Assembly (NCBI RefSeq): GCF_035599575.1
Contig: NZ_CP141179.1
Coordinates: 2,356,001 to 2,420,000, forward strand
Source: Roseovarius sp. Pro17
Lineage (GTDB): Bacteria; Pseudomonadota; Alphaproteobacteria; Rhodobacterales; Rhodobacteraceae
DNA length: 64,000 nt
Direction of reading: 5' to 3'
Below the pieces are notes generated by a model, which was not told the DNA's origin, did not search any database, and saw only the letters and a program-made list of their open reading frames with translations. Position numbers and translations under genes: made by a program. The first letter of the stretch is position 1; each line of letters starts with the position of its first letter. Of this stretch, positions 16,882 through 26,607 are shown one piece after another.

Positions 16882-18525
16882 ATGGCTCGTTATATCTTTA
16901 TTACCGGCGGCGTCGTCTCTTCCCTTGGTAAAGGGCTTGCCTCCGCCGCCCTCGGCGCGTTGCTGCAAGCGCGCGGCTTTTCGGTGCGCCTGCGCAAACT
17001 GGACCCATACCTGAACGTCGATCCCGGCACGATGAGCCCGTTCGAGCATGGCGAAGTTTTCGTCACCGATGACGGCGCTGAAACCGATTTGGATCTGGGC
17101 CATTACGAGCGTTTCACGGGCGTGCCTGCCCGCATGACCGACTCGGTTAGTTCGGGGCGCATTTATTCCAACGTTCTGGAAAAGGAACGCCGTGGCGATT
17201 ATCTGGGGAAAACCATTCAGGTCGTCCCGCATGTTACCAACGAGATCAAGGAATTCCTCGCCATCGGCGAAGATGAGGTTGATTTCATGCTCTGCGAAAT
17301 CGGCGGCACGGTGGGCGACATCGAGGGCCTGCCCTTTTTCGAGGCTATCCGCCAATTCAGCCATGATCAGCCGCGCGGCCAGTGCATTTTCATGCACCTG
17401 ACGCTGCTGCCCTATCTGGCGGCATCAGGTGAGCTTAAAACAAAACCGACTCAGCACAGCGTCAAGGAATTGCAGTCGATCGGCATCGCGCCCGACATAC
17501 TCGTCTGCCGGTCCGAGCATCCAATTCCCGAAAAGGAACGCGAAAAGATCGCGCTGTTCTGCAACGTGCGCAAAGAGGCGGTTATCGCCGCCTATGACCT
17601 GAAATCCATCTACGAGGCGCCGCTGGCCTATCACCGCGAGGGGCTGGATCAGGCCGTGCTGGACGCGTTCCAGATATCCCCCGCGCCGCGCCCCGACCTG
17701 ACCGTCTGGAAGGACGTGGCCGACCGCATCTACAACACCGACGGCGAGGTCAACATCGCCATCGTCGGTAAGTACGTGCAGCTTGAAGACGCCTACAAGT
17801 CGATCAGGGAGGCACTCACGCATGGCGGCATGGCCAACCGGGTCAAGGTCAACGTCAAATGGGTCGATGCCGAAGTTTTCGACACCCAAGACCCCGCGCG
17901 CCATCTCGACGGGTTCCACGCCATTCTCGTGCCCGGCGGCTTTGGCGAGCGCGGCACCGAGGGCAAGATCAAGGCGGCCCAATTCGCACGCGAACGCAAG
18001 ATCCCCTATTTGGGCATCTGCTTGGGCATGCAGTTGGCCGTGATCGAGGCCGCGCGCAACGTTGCAGGCATAGCGACGGCAGGATCGGAGGAGTTCGACC
18101 ACGAGGCCGGCGCGAAACGGTTCGAGCCTGTCATCTATCATCTCAAGGAATGGGTGCAGGGCAACGCCAAGGTCAAGCGCAAGGTCACCGACGACAAGGG
18201 CGGCACCATGCGCCTTGGCGCCTATGACGCCACGCTTAAAGTAGGCAGCCGCGTCGCGGAAATCTATGGCACGACATCCATCGAGGAACGCCACCGCCAC
18301 CGCTATGAGGTGGACACGAAATACCGCGAAAAGCTGGAGGAATGCGGCCTGCACTTTTCAGGCATGTCGCCGGACGGGCGCCTGCCGGAAATAGTGGAAT
18401 GGGCGGACCATCCGTGGTTCATCGGCGTGCAATTCCATCCCGAGCTGAAATCCAAGCCTTTCGCGCCTCATCCTCTCTTTGATGATTTCGTGCGCGCTGC
18501 TGTCGAGACCTCCCGCCTCGTCTGA
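16882..18525 (+). CDS. pyrG: CTP synthase
   Basis: Makes CTP from UTP, ATP and glutamine. The 547 residues start at [18 protein letters not shown] (P-loop-like synthetase motif); an upstream ATG at 16849 would only add a non-conserved tail. The synthetase half includes [20 protein letters not shown] and [18 protein letters not shown]. The class I glutamine amidotransferase half has the nucleophile region [13 protein letters not shown] and the histidine/glutamate part [12 protein letters not shown] near the C-terminus. It lies 176 bp after secG and converges on recN. Confidence 0.97.
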   Translation: MARYIFITGGVVSSLGKGLASAALGALLQARGFSVRLRKLDPYLNVDPGTMSPFEHGEVFVTDDGAETDLDLGHYERFTGVPARMTDSVSSGRIYSNVLEKERRGDYLGKTIQVVPHVTNEIKEFLAIGEDEVDFMLCEIGGTVGDIEGLPFFEAIRQFSHDQPRGQCIFMHLTLLPYLAASGELKTKPTQHSVKELQSIGIAPDILVCRSEHPIPEKEREKIALFCNVRKEAVIAAYDLKSIYEAPLAYHREGLDQAVLDAFQISPAPRPDLTVWKDVADRIYNTDGEVNIAIVGKYVQLEDAYKSIREALTHGGMANRVKVNVKWVDAEVFDTQDPARHLDGFHAILVPGGFGERGTEGKIKAAQFARERKIPYLGICLGMQLAVIEAARNVAGIATAGSEEFDHEAGAKRFEPVIYHLKEWVQGNAKVKRKVTDDKGGTMRLGAYDATLKVGSRVAEIYGTTSIEERHRHRYEVDTKYREKLEECGLHFSGMSPDGRLPEIVEWADHPWFIGVQFHPELKSKPFAPHPLFDDFVRAAVETSRLV

Positions 18526-18602
18526 ACCGGCTTTGCTCACCGTATCCAAGGGTCTGGTTCACTCTGCGAATTTCGTGGGCATCTACGATGACACACGCCG
18601 CT

Positions 18603-20252
18603 TTAAACGCCCATCAGCGCCTCGGCCGCGGCGCGGGCGGCGGGCGTGATCGTGTCGCCTGAGAGCATTCGCGCGATTTCGTCCACCCGCTGATCCGCGC
18701 CTAGGGGTGTGACCGTCGACAGCGTCATGCCCGCCTCAACCCTCTTTTCCACGCGCCAGTGATGTGCGGCCAACGCGGCGACCTGTGGGCTATGCGTGAC
18801 GACCAGCACCTGACCGCCCTGCGCCAGATCCGCCAGACGACGGCCAACCGCATCTGCCGTCGCGCCGCCGACGCCGCGATCGATTTCGTCAAATATCATC
18901 GTCAGGCCCGGCTGCCCGCTCGTCAGGCAGACCTTGAGCGCCAGCAGAAAACGGCTTAGCTCGCCGCCAGACGCGATCTTGGCCAGCGGTCCCGAGGGCG
19001 CACCGGGGTTTGTCGCTACACTGAACGCCACCTCGTCGATGCCATCAGGCCCAGGGGGCGTTTCGGACATGATCGTCTCGAACACCGCGCGCTCCATCTT
19101 GAGCGGCGCGAGTTCTGCCATGACGGCGCTGTCCAACCGCCCTGCCGCCTCGGCCCGCGCGGCGCTAAGCGTTGAGGCCGCATCGTCGTAAATTTTGCCC
19201 GCGCTTTTCAGCTCAGCGCGTAGCTGGTCCAGCTCGGCGTCGCCCGCATCAAGTGCGGCAAGGCGCGCCTCGAGTCCTTCGGCAAAGGTGCCCAGTTCGC
19301 CCGGCACCACGTCGTGTTTGCGGGCCAAAGCGCGGATGGCAAAGAGGCGCTCTTCGGTGTTTTCCAGATCCGACGGGTTAAAGGCCAGCGCCTCAAGGCA
19401 ATCGTCGACCCCGCGAGCGGCCTCGTCCAGCTCGACCATGGCACGGCCCAGCGCTTCGATGGGCGCATCCAACTGGCCGTCCAGTTGTGCGCCTGCATCC
19501 TCTAGCCAGCGCAGTGCGTCGCCTGCCGCGCCCTCGGCACCATCGCCGCCCAGCGCCTTTGCTGCCTTGGCAATATCCGTGCGCACCCGCTCGGCAGCCT
19601 GCATCATGCGGCGGCTAGTGTCCAACGCGCCATCCTCGCCCGGCTCGGGGGCCAGCGCACGCATTTCCCCAACAGCATGGCGCAGGAATTCCTCTTCGCT
19701 GCGCACGGCGTCCAGCGCAGTCTGCGCTACTTCTAATGCCTTGTGCGCCTTCTGACGCGCACTCCAAGCGGCGCGCACCTCGCTGCGCAGCGCATCCAAC
19801 TGGCCGAACTCGTCCAGCAACGCGCGATGCCCACGCGCATTCAGCAGGCCCCGGTCGTCATGCTGACCGTGTAGTTCAACCAGCGTTTCACTTAGACTGC
19901 GCAGCACCTCGCCAGAACAGCGGCGGTCGTTCACCCATGCTGTCTTGCGCCCGTCGGCACTGTTGATCCGCCGCAGGATTAACTCATCCGCCTCGGGCAG
20001 CCCGGCTTCGTCCAGCACCGCATGGGCCGCGTGGCCCTCAGGCAGATCGAAAATCGCCGTTACCTCGCCCTGCTCGGCGCCGCTGCGCACCAGCTCGGCC
20101 CGGCCACGCCAACCAAGGACAAACCCGAGGCTATCCAAAAGGATTGATTTGCCTGCACCCGTTTCGCCGGTCAATGCGTTCAAACCCGGCTGGAAAGACA
20201 ATTCCAGCCGATCTATGATCAGCATGTCGCGAATATCCAGACTGCGCAGCAT
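18603..20252 (-). CDS. recN: DNA repair protein RecN
   Basis: SMC-like ATPase acting in double-strand-break repair. The 549 residues show Walker A NALTGETGAGKSILLDSLGF, Q-loop and coiled-coil arms rich in Ala, Glu and Arg (about 150-360), the signature ASGGELSRFLLALK, Walker B LTMIFDEIDRGVGGATADAV, and the H-loop VLVVTHSPQVAALA. It lies downstream of bamD; a hairpin with a T-run separates them. recN as last gene after the division cluster is usual in this order. Confidence 0.96.
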   Translation of the reverse strand: MLRSLDIRDMLIIDRLELSFQPGLNALTGETGAGKSILLDSLGFVLGWRGRAELVRSGAEQGEVTAIFDLPEGHAAHAVLDEAGLPEADELILRRINSADGRKTAWVNDRRCSGEVLRSLSETLVELHGQHDDRGLLNARGHRALLDEFGQLDALRSEVRAAWSARQKAHKALEVAQTALDAVRSEEEFLRHAVGEMRALAPEPGEDGALDTSRRMMQAAERVRTDIAKAAKALGGDGAEGAAGDALRWLEDAGAQLDGQLDAPIEALGRAMVELDEAARGVDDCLEALAFNPSDLENTEERLFAIRALARKHDVVPGELGTFAEGLEARLAALDAGDAELDQLRAELKSAGKIYDDAASTLSAARAEAAGRLDSAVMAELAPLKMERAVFETIMSETPPGPDGIDEVAFSVATNPGAPSGPLAKIASGGELSRFLLALKVCLTSGQPGLTMIFDEIDRGVGGATADAVGRRLADLAQGGQVLVVTHSPQVAALAAHHWRVEKRVEAGMTLSTVTPLGADQRVDEIARMLSGDTITPAARAAAEALMGV

Positions 20253-20284
20253 TGCCTATAGCCTTTTGCGTTCTTTCTGACTCA

Positions 20285-20312
20285 GGGAAAACGAAAAAGG
20301 CCCGCGCCCTTT
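20285..20312 (-). terminator. probable terminator after bamD
   Basis: On the minus strand AAAGGGCGCGGGCCTTTTTCGTTTT forms a short stem (AAAGG/CCTTT, extendable across one mismatch) followed by a T-rich run. It lies between the bamD stop and the recN start, so some recN transcription may depend on read-through. Confidence 0.5.
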
Positions 20313-20343
20313 GAATGTAGTGGGCGTCAAACCACCGCCTGCG

Positions 20344-21243
20344 TTACAGCCACTCACCCTTGATCATCTGGCGATAGACTTGCGCCAACCAGCTGTCACC
20401 GCGCGCCTCCAGCGCGAGACCCCGGCGCGTCAACAGTTCGTAGCTGTCCTCATACCAAGGCGTCGAGCGGAAGTTGTAGCCAAGGATCGCACCAGCCGTC
20501 TGCGCCTCGGCGGTGAGGCCCAGCGACAGATAGGCCTCGACCAGACGGTGCAGCGCCTCGGCGGTATGCGATGTGGTCTGGAAATCCTCGACCACCACGC
20601 GAAACCTGTTGATCGCCGAGGTGAAGTGATCGTGGCGCAGGTAATAACGCCCGACCTCCATTTCCTTGCCGGCAAGGTGGCTGAACGCGAGGTCGAATTT
20701 CAGCATGGCCGAGCGGGCATATTCGCTGTCGGGATAGTTCTCGATCACCTGGCGTAACGCCTGCAACGCCTGGAATGTCAGGCCCTGATCGCGTCCCACT
20801 TCGTCGATCTGGTCATAATAGCTGAGCGCCAGCAGATACTGGGCATAGGCCGCATCTTCGTCCGTCGGATAGAAGTCGATGTAACGCTGCGCCGCGCTGC
20901 GGCTGGCCTCGTAATCCTTGTCGCGGTGGTAAGAATAGGCCTGCATGATAACGGCACGCTTGGTCAGATCGGAATAAGGATAGAGCCGCTCAATCTCGGC
21001 AAAGCTCTGGGCGGCCAGCGCCGGCTTGTTCGCGGCCAGATCATACTCGCCACGCTCGAAAATCTGCTGGGCAGTGTATTTCTCGTAATCAACATCGCCA
21101 CGCTCGACCTTGCCGGTGATGCCGCCACAGGATGCGAGCGCCGCGGCCAGAAGGATCGCACCCGCTGTCTTGGCTGCAATGGTCGCCGCCTGTTTTGCGG
21201 CCAGTTTTGCGCGCCGTGCTGCGCCCTGTCTGCCAAACGTCAT
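20344..21243 (-). CDS. bamD: outer membrane protein assembly factor BamD
   Basis: Lipoprotein of the BAM complex that inserts beta-barrel proteins into the outer membrane. The 299 residues have an unusually long Ala-rich N-terminal signal with the lipobox at ALASCGG (about residues 36-42). TPR-like repeats follow (YTAQQIFERGEYDLAAN, AAQSFAEIERLYPYSDLTKRA, AQRYIDFYPTDEDAAYAQYL, RQVIENYPDSEYARSA), as in BamD/ComL. It follows lpxC by about 117 bp, so an outer-membrane pair (LpxC, BamD) ends this half of the division cluster. Confidence 0.93.
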   Translation of the reverse strand: MTFGRQGAARRAKLAAKQAATIAAKTAGAILLAAALASCGGITGKVERGDVDYEKYTAQQIFERGEYDLAANKPALAAQSFAEIERLYPYSDLTKRAVIMQAYSYHRDKDYEASRSAAQRYIDFYPTDEDAAYAQYLLALSYYDQIDEVGRDQGLTFQALQALRQVIENYPDSEYARSAMLKFDLAFSHLAGKEMEVGRYYLRHDHFTSAINRFRVVVEDFQTTSHTAEALHRLVEAYLSLGLTAEAQTAGAILGYNFRSTPWYEDSYELLTRRGLALEARGDSWLAQVYRQMIKGEWL

Positions 21244-21360
21244 GCCTGTAAGCCCTTCTTAGCCTCTGATCGGTTTGTAGCCCAATCAACCGGCCTGTGC
21301 CAGCACGGAATCCCGCCTGAAATCCAGCACTTGCATCGTGTCATTTTGCCAACAGGAAGG

Positions 21361-22281
21361 TCAGGCGACTTGCGGCACTTCACCACAATGCACGCCCGCG
21401 CCGGGCAGCTTGGCGGCCAGTGCGGCGTCACAAGTGACCCACTCAACCGCACCGGGTGTCTCAAAGAGAGCGCGCAGCAGATCATTGGTTATCGCGTGAC
21501 CTGCCTTATAGCCGTGGTAATGCGCCAGCAGTGGTGCCCCGGCCAGCGCCAGATCGCCCAGCGCATCCAGCATCTTGTGGCGCACGGCCTCGTCACGGTG
21601 GCGCAACCCGCCGGGGCTGAGAATCTGCGCGCCGTCCACAACGACCGCATTCTCCAGCGAGCCACCCAGCGCGAGACCATTGGCGCGCATCAGGTCGACA
21701 TCGGATTTACGGCAGAAGGTCCGGCTCGAGCTCAGCTCGCGAACAAAACTGCCATTGGCCATGTTCAGCACCTTCTTCTGCACACCGATGGCGGCATCAT
21801 CAAAGGCGATGTCGAACTCAATCGTCAGCGTGTCCTGCGGCGTCAGGCGCGCCCAGGCATCGCCCCGCCGCACTTCGACAGGGCGCATCACGCGCAGCGC
21901 GCGCACAGGGCTGCCTTGACGACACATGCCCGCCGCAAGGATGCCGCGCACAAACTCGATCGAGCTGCCATCGAGGATCGGCACTTCGGGGCCATCGACC
22001 GTAACCAATGCGTTGTGGATGCCACAGCCCATAAGGGCGGCCATCACATGTTCAACCGTCGAAATCTGGATACCCTCAGCATTCTCCAGCCGGGTGCAGA
22101 GCGGAGATTGATTGACCAAGCTCCAGAGCGCGGGAATGTCGCAGGTACCAGCGTCGCAATCCAGACGGCGAAACACGATTCCATGCCCCACGGGCGCAGG
22201 GCGGATCACGAGGCGCGCAGGGCGGCCCGAGTGAAGGCCGACACCGTCGAACGTGATAGGAGTGGACACCGTGTGTTGCAA
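21361..22281 (-). CDS. lpxC: UDP-3-O-acyl-N-acetylglucosamine deacetylase
   Basis: Zinc-dependent deacetylase, the committed step of lipid A synthesis. The 306 residues begin HTVSTPITFDGVGLHSG after the start. The zinc motifs are STVEHVMAALMGCGI (His) and HKMLDALGDLALAG (His and Asp), followed by ITNDLLRALFETPGA. I chose the TTG at 22281 because it is preceded by GAGGA with a 5-base spacer; a TTG at 22293 gives a 4-residue longer protein with no RBS. The gene follows ftsZ, as in most proteobacteria, but the two are separated by a strong terminator. Confidence 0.94.
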   Translation of the reverse strand: MQHTVSTPITFDGVGLHSGRPARLVIRPAPVGHGIVFRRLDCDAGTCDIPALWSLVNQSPLCTRLENAEGIQISTVEHVMAALMGCGIHNALVTVDGPEVPILDGSSIEFVRGILAAGMCRQGSPVRALRVMRPVEVRRGDAWARLTPQDTLTIEFDIAFDDAAIGVQKKVLNMANGSFVRELSSSRTFCRKSDVDLMRANGLALGGSLENAVVVDGAQILSPGGLRHRDEAVRHKMLDALGDLALAGAPLLAHYHGYKAGHAITNDLLRALFETPGAVEWVTCDAALAAKLPGAGVHCGEVPQVA

Positions 22282-22480
22282 ATGGATCCTCAAACGATTG
22301 ATGCGACAGCCATGGCGACTGCGGTTAAGAAGGACTTAATGAGCAGCGGCCCAAGGCTCAACTCAATCTTTGCAACGGTTTGAAACATGGCGTAGGCCCT
22401 AGTGGGCAATATTTCGCCGAGTCTATTATTACCCTTTTGTTTCAGGCTGTTGACGCCGCCTTTAAATGCAAATCCTCACG

Positions 22481-22512
22481 AAAAAAGACCGCCCTGAGGC
22501 GGCCTTTTATTG
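22481..22512. terminator. intrinsic terminator downstream of ftsZ
   Basis: AAAAAAGACCGCCCTGAGGCGGCCTTTTATT forms a GC stem (CCGCC/GGCGG, extended by G-C and A-T pairs past one mismatch) with a CTGA loop, flanked by A-run and T-run, so it works on either strand. It lies about 30 bp after the ftsZ stop and separates ftsZ from lpxC, which must then have its own promoter in the ~200 bp that follow. Confidence 0.85.
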
Positions 22513-22541
22513 TCTTTTCGATCAACTATGTGATCGTGCGA

Positions 22542-24209
22542 TCAGTTTGCCTGCCGGCGCAGGAACGCGGGGATCTCGATCTGCTCGTCGCGCTCGTCTT
22601 CAGGCTCCATCCGAGCGGACTGCTGGGCTTGCACGCTGGGCTGCTGACGCGGCTGGCGAGGTGCCTCGCCTTCCTGCGCGTGACCGGTCATCCGGTTAAG
22701 CAGCGAGTTAATGCCAAAGCGCGGACGTTCGGCCTGCGGCTGTTGCTGCTGGGCCTCGCGGGATTGCTCGCGTACCTGCGGCGTCTGCGCGCCTTCGGGG
22801 CGGCGCGCTGCGACATTACCGACGGCGTGTTGCAGACGGGCCATCGCCTCGGGCGAGGGCGTGCCGGGCGCGACGCGGCGCGGCGCGACATAGGCGTTTA
22901 GATCCTCATCCTCATCAGATGCGCGGGGCGCATAGGCCGGGGGCGGCAGATCATCATCTGCGCGCGCGGCAGGGCGCGGCGCTGCAACCCGCTCTTCGCG
23001 CGGCTCAAAGATGTCCTCCATCTGGTCCTCGGCAGCGGTGCGCTCGGCCTCGACCGAGTTAAAGAGCGACGGCTCGGACGGCTCTTCGGCGCGAGCCGCA
23101 ACAGGCTCGGGCTGCGGCGTGGGGGCCGGAGCGGCGGGCTTGGCTGCAACTTCTTCGCGCTCTTCCTGATGCTCGGCTGTGGTCTGCTGGCGCAGCGGCT
23201 GGGCCAGCGAGCGGCGCGGTACAGGAACGTCGTTTATCGCGGGCGCGGCGTCGATGCCGGTGGCGACGACGCTTACGCGCATCTTGCCTTGCATGTCCGG
23301 ATCCATGGTCGAACCCACAATGATGTTCGCCTCGGAATCCACTTCCTCGCGGATGCGGTTCGCGGCTTCGTCCAACTCGAACAGGGTCAGATCGGTGCCA
23401 CCAGTGATGTTGATCAGCACGCCCTTGGCGCCCTTGAGGCTGATTTCGTCAAGCAGCGGGTTCGCGATGGCTTTTTCGGCGGCTTGGATCGCGCGATCTT
23501 CGCCCTCGGCCTCGCCTGTGCCCATCATCGCCTTGCCCATCTCGTCCATGACGGCGCGAACGTCGGCAAAGTCGAGGTTGATCAGGCCCGGACGAACCAT
23601 CAGATCGGTCACGCCTTTGACGCCCTGATAAAGAACATCGTCAGCCATCGAAAAGGCCTCGGTGAATGTGGTTTTCTCATTGGCCAGACGGAACAAGTTC
23701 TGGTTGGGAATGATGATCAGCGTATCGACGACCTTTTGCAGCGCCTCGACGCCGTCCTCGGCCTGCTTCATCCGCTTGCCGCCCTCGAACTGGAACGGCT
23801 TGGTTACGACGCCGACGGTCAGAACGCCCAGCTCGCGTGCGGCCTGCGCGATGATCGGCGCGGCGCCGGTCCCGGTGCCTCCGCCCATTCCGGCAGTGAT
23901 AAAGCACATGTGCGCGCCTGCCAGATGATCGACGATCTGTTCGATGCTTTCCTCGGCAGCGGCGGCGCCAACCGATGCACGGGCGCCCGCGCCCAGCCCT
24001 TCGGTCACTTTCACGCCCAGTTGGATAAGGCTTTCAGCATTGGATTGCTGAAGCGCTTGCGCGTCCGTGTTTGCAACGACGAACTCCACCCCATCCAGCT
24101 GCTTTTCAATCATGTTGTTGACCGCGTTACCGCCAGCGCCGCCAACACCGAAAACGGTGATCCGGGGCTTGAGGTCTTCGCGTCCGGGCATGGTGAGGTT
24201 CAATGTCAT
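22542..24209 (-). CDS. ftsZ: cell division protein FtsZ
   Basis: Tubulin-like GTPase forming the division ring. I start it at the ATG at 24209 ([17 protein letters not shown]), giving 555 residues; upstream in-frame codons to 24239 are not conserved. GTP-binding motifs are [38 protein letters not shown] (tubulin signature), [13 protein letters not shown] [17 protein letters not shown], and the T7 loop. A long linker rich in Ala, Pro, Glu and Gln (about 320-530) is followed by the conserved C-terminal peptide [12 protein letters not shown] that binds FtsA and other partners. The long linker is typical of alphaproteobacteria. Confidence 0.97.
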   Translation of the reverse strand: MTLNLTMPGREDLKPRITVFGVGGAGGNAVNNMIEKQLDGVEFVVANTDAQALQQSNAESLIQLGVKVTEGLGAGARASVGAAAAEESIEQIVDHLAGAHMCFITAGMGGGTGTGAAPIIAQAARELGVLTVGVVTKPFQFEGGKRMKQAEDGVEALQKVVDTLIIIPNQNLFRLANEKTTFTEAFSMADDVLYQGVKGVTDLMVRPGLINLDFADVRAVMDEMGKAMMGTGEAEGEDRAIQAAEKAIANPLLDEISLKGAKGVLINITGGTDLTLFELDEAANRIREEVDSEANIIVGSTMDPDMQGKMRVSVVATGIDAAPAINDVPVPRRSLAQPLRQQTTAEHQEEREEVAAKPAAPAPTPQPEPVAARAEEPSEPSLFNSVEAERTAAEDQMEDIFEPREERVAAPRPAARADDDLPPPAYAPRASDEDEDLNAYVAPRRVAPGTPSPEAMARLQHAVGNVAARRPEGAQTPQVREQSREAQQQQPQAERPRFGINSLLNRMTGHAQEGEAPRQPRQQPSVQAQQSARMEPEDERDEQIEIPAFLRRQAN

Positions 24210-24382
24210 TGCTCTGTCCGCCTGTGCTTGCGCCCACATTCGCGGGCCATTTTTCTGCCTTAACTCGCATTATTACCGACACAAGGCCGGATCGTCACCT
24301 AAAAAACGCAGACTAACCACAAAATATGGTCACTTTTTCACGTCTTTTCGCGGGATTTCGCCGATGGCACCGCATATTGCGG

Positions 24383-25714
24383 TTACCAGTTGTCTTTGAA
24401 CCATTTTACCGCCCGTTTTAGCGACCGCTGGGGATAGCGATCGACCGGCAATTCAAAGTCCCACCATTCGTCTTGCGGGTTCGCCGCGAACAGGCACATG
24501 CCCACCGCGCTGGCAAATCCTGATCCCGTCGCGGCCTGCGGCAATCCATGCACACGCAAGGGTCGCCCAAGGCGCACCTGCTGACCCAGAATGCGGCTGG
24601 CAAGCCCGTCGAGTCCGGGGATCTGGCTGCCACCGCCGGTCAGCACGATCTGCTGGCTGGGCAGGCAGTCAAAACCCGCTGCATCGAGGCGCGCGCGCAC
24701 TTCTTCGAGGATTTCCTCGACGCGCGGGCGCATGATACCAATCAGTTCGGCGCGGCTGACGCTGCGCCGGTCATGGTCCCAGTCGCCCGTGTCGCCGTGA
24801 ATTTCGATCATTTCGCGGTCATCCATGCCGGTGGCGACCACGCCGCCGTAGAACGTCTTGATCCGCTCGGCGGTGGCCGTGGGGATCGACAGACCCATGG
24901 AAATGTCGCTGGTCACATGCTCGCCGCCCATACGGACGCTGTCGCAATAGATCATATGTTTCTTGATAAAGATTGAGATACCGGCACTACCGCCACCCAT
25001 ATCGATGCAGGCGGCACCCAGCTCCTGCTCGTCCTCGACGAGGCTGGAAATGCCGCTGACATAGGACGAGCTGGCGACGCCTGCCAGCTCCAGATCGCAG
25101 CGTTTGACGCAATGGGCCAGGTTCTGGATCGCCGCACCATCGACGGTCAGCATGTGCATGTCGGTGCTCAGCGTATTGCCCATCTGCCCACGCGGGTCGA
25201 TCAACCCCGAGCGGTGGTCGAGCGCAAAGTTCACCGGCTGCGCGTGCAGCACCTCGCGACCGTCACCGAAATCGGGGACATCGCAGGCGCTCAGCACGCG
25301 GCTGACGTCCTGCTCCGAGACGGTGTGCTCTTCCAGTTCCACCTGCCCGGCCAGCCCATAGCTGCGCGGTGACGCGCCCGAGAAACACGCGATAACGTGG
25401 TCGACACGCATGTTCGCCATCTTTTGCGCGGCCTGCACAGATGTGCGAATCGCGCGCTCGGTCTCGGCCATGGCGTCGATTTCGCCAAAGCGCACTCCGC
25501 GCGAGCGGGTGGTGGCCGCCCCGATTACACGAAACCCCGCCTGCCCCGCCATCGCGCCAATGCTATCGTCGCGGCGCGTCTCGGTTCCATCAAAGCGCAG
25601 CACGAGGCACGCGATCTTGGACGTGCCCACGTCCAGTACGGCGACGACGCCTCGCTGCATCGCTGCGCGGCGCATGTTGCGCATTGCGCGCTGGGATTCA
25701 TATAGTTCGATCAT
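24383..25714 (-). CDS. ftsA: cell division protein FtsA
   Basis: Actin-fold protein that tethers FtsZ to the membrane. The 443 residues start at the ATG at 25714, which overlaps the ftsQ stop by 4 bases. Visible are phosphate-1 AVLDVGTSKIACLVLR, phosphate-2 ACIDMGGGSAGISIFIKK, the adenosine motif IVLTGGGSQIPGLDGLA, and a C-terminal amphipathic membrane-targeting helix (SLKRAVKWFKDNW). A 143-bp gap to ftsZ may hold a dedicated ftsZ promoter. Confidence 0.96.
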   Translation of the reverse strand: MIELYESQRAMRNMRRAAMQRGVVAVLDVGTSKIACLVLRFDGTETRRDDSIGAMAGQAGFRVIGAATTRSRGVRFGEIDAMAETERAIRTSVQAAQKMANMRVDHVIACFSGASPRSYGLAGQVELEEHTVSEQDVSRVLSACDVPDFGDGREVLHAQPVNFALDHRSGLIDPRGQMGNTLSTDMHMLTVDGAAIQNLAHCVKRCDLELAGVASSSYVSGISSLVEDEQELGAACIDMGGGSAGISIFIKKHMIYCDSVRMGGEHVTSDISMGLSIPTATAERIKTFYGGVVATGMDDREMIEIHGDTGDWDHDRRSVSRAELIGIMRPRVEEILEEVRARLDAAGFDCLPSQQIVLTGGGSQIPGLDGLASRILGQQVRLGRPLRVHGLPQAATGSGFASAVGMCLFAANPQDEWWDFELPVDRYPQRSLKRAVKWFKDNW

Positions 25715-26607
25715 TCTGCACTCGTCCCCGGCTTCAAATTTCTTATGCGCCACCATTCTTCGTTGGCGCGCTCTTTCATTCGCAGCGTCGGCCTGTCGGC
25801 CAGCCGCATGTCTACCACTGCAATGTCACGCTCCAGCATGTCCTGCGCCTCGCTCAGCACGATCACGCGCTCCAGCGCGCGGACCGGATCGGCCACTGGC
25901 AACAGGATGCGCTGATCGCGGTCCAGCACCACGTCCCAGCGCCGCGCGCCCATGCGCACAAGGCCGCGCAGACGGGGCGCAAGTGGCGCGGCAGCGGCGC
26001 GGATTGCCAGCGCCTCGGCCACAGCCTCATCTGCGCCGGGCCCGGTCAGCACCGGCAGGTTTGGCCGCTCGCCGCGATACGCAATTGCGTCGAGCGCGAC
26101 ACCTTCTGCGTCGACGACGATCAGCCCCTTGGGTACGCGGATCAGCGCGGCGGGCTGACGTTCTCTCACCCGGATTTCCAGCACGCCACCCTGACGCACG
26201 CGCACGGCGGCGCTGGCGACAGCCGGCAGTTCCTCGACTGCGGCGCGCACGGCGTCGAGGTCCATGTCGAATGAACTGGCGGGCAGCGTGTAGGTAAACG
26301 TGTCGCGCACGTCTTCGGCGACGCGATCGCTGGCGCCGTCCACGGACATCAGCTTGACCATGAATTCGGGGCGCGTCTGGATCTGGTGGCGGATATCGGC
26401 GACCGCCAGTCCGATGCGTTGCTGCACGGCAGGGTCCGACAGGTACCACGTCGCCACCCCAAAGGTCAGGCAGAACGGAATGCCCAAGCGCAGCATGCGG
26501 CGATACATCGGCGTCAGCAGCACCCGCTGCATCCGGTAGGACCAGCGCGAGGGGGCGGGATCGCTCTTGGCGCCGGCGTTTCGGTTGCGCGTGTTTACCT
26601 GTCGCAT
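25711..26607 (-). CDS. ftsQ: cell division protein FtsQ
   Basis: Bitopic divisome protein. The 298 residues have a basic cytoplasmic tail (RQVNTRNRNAGAKSD...), one membrane span (about LRLGIPFCLTFGVATWYL), a POTRA domain beginning near FMVKLMSVDGASDRVAEDV, and the beta domain containing VLEIRVRERQPAALIR. The ATG at 26607 was preferred because GAGGA lies 7 bases upstream; it overlaps the 3' end of ddl by 13 bases. A start at 26634 would deepen the overlap. Confidence 0.93.
   Translation of the reverse strand: MRQVNTRNRNAGAKSDPAPSRWSYRMQRVLLTPMYRRMLRLGIPFCLTFGVATWYLSDPAVQQRIGLAVADIRHQIQTRPEFMVKLMSVDGASDRVAEDVRDTFTYTLPASSFDMDLDAVRAAVEELPAVASAAVRVRQGGVLEIRVRERQPAALIRVPKGLIVVDAEGVALDAIAYRGERPNLPVLTGPGADEAVAEALAIRAAAAPLAPRLRGLVRMGARRWDVVLDRDQRILLPVADPVRALERVIVLSEAQDMLERDIAVVDMRLADRPTLRMKERANEEWWRIRNLKPGTSAE

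Noticed and set aside
20926..22383. 485-residue plus-strand frame opposite bamD and lpxC
   Set aside because: It spans two well-supported minus-strand genes and an intergenic gap, shows no domain pattern and is His/Arg/Gln-rich as expected of antisense frames in GC-rich genomes.
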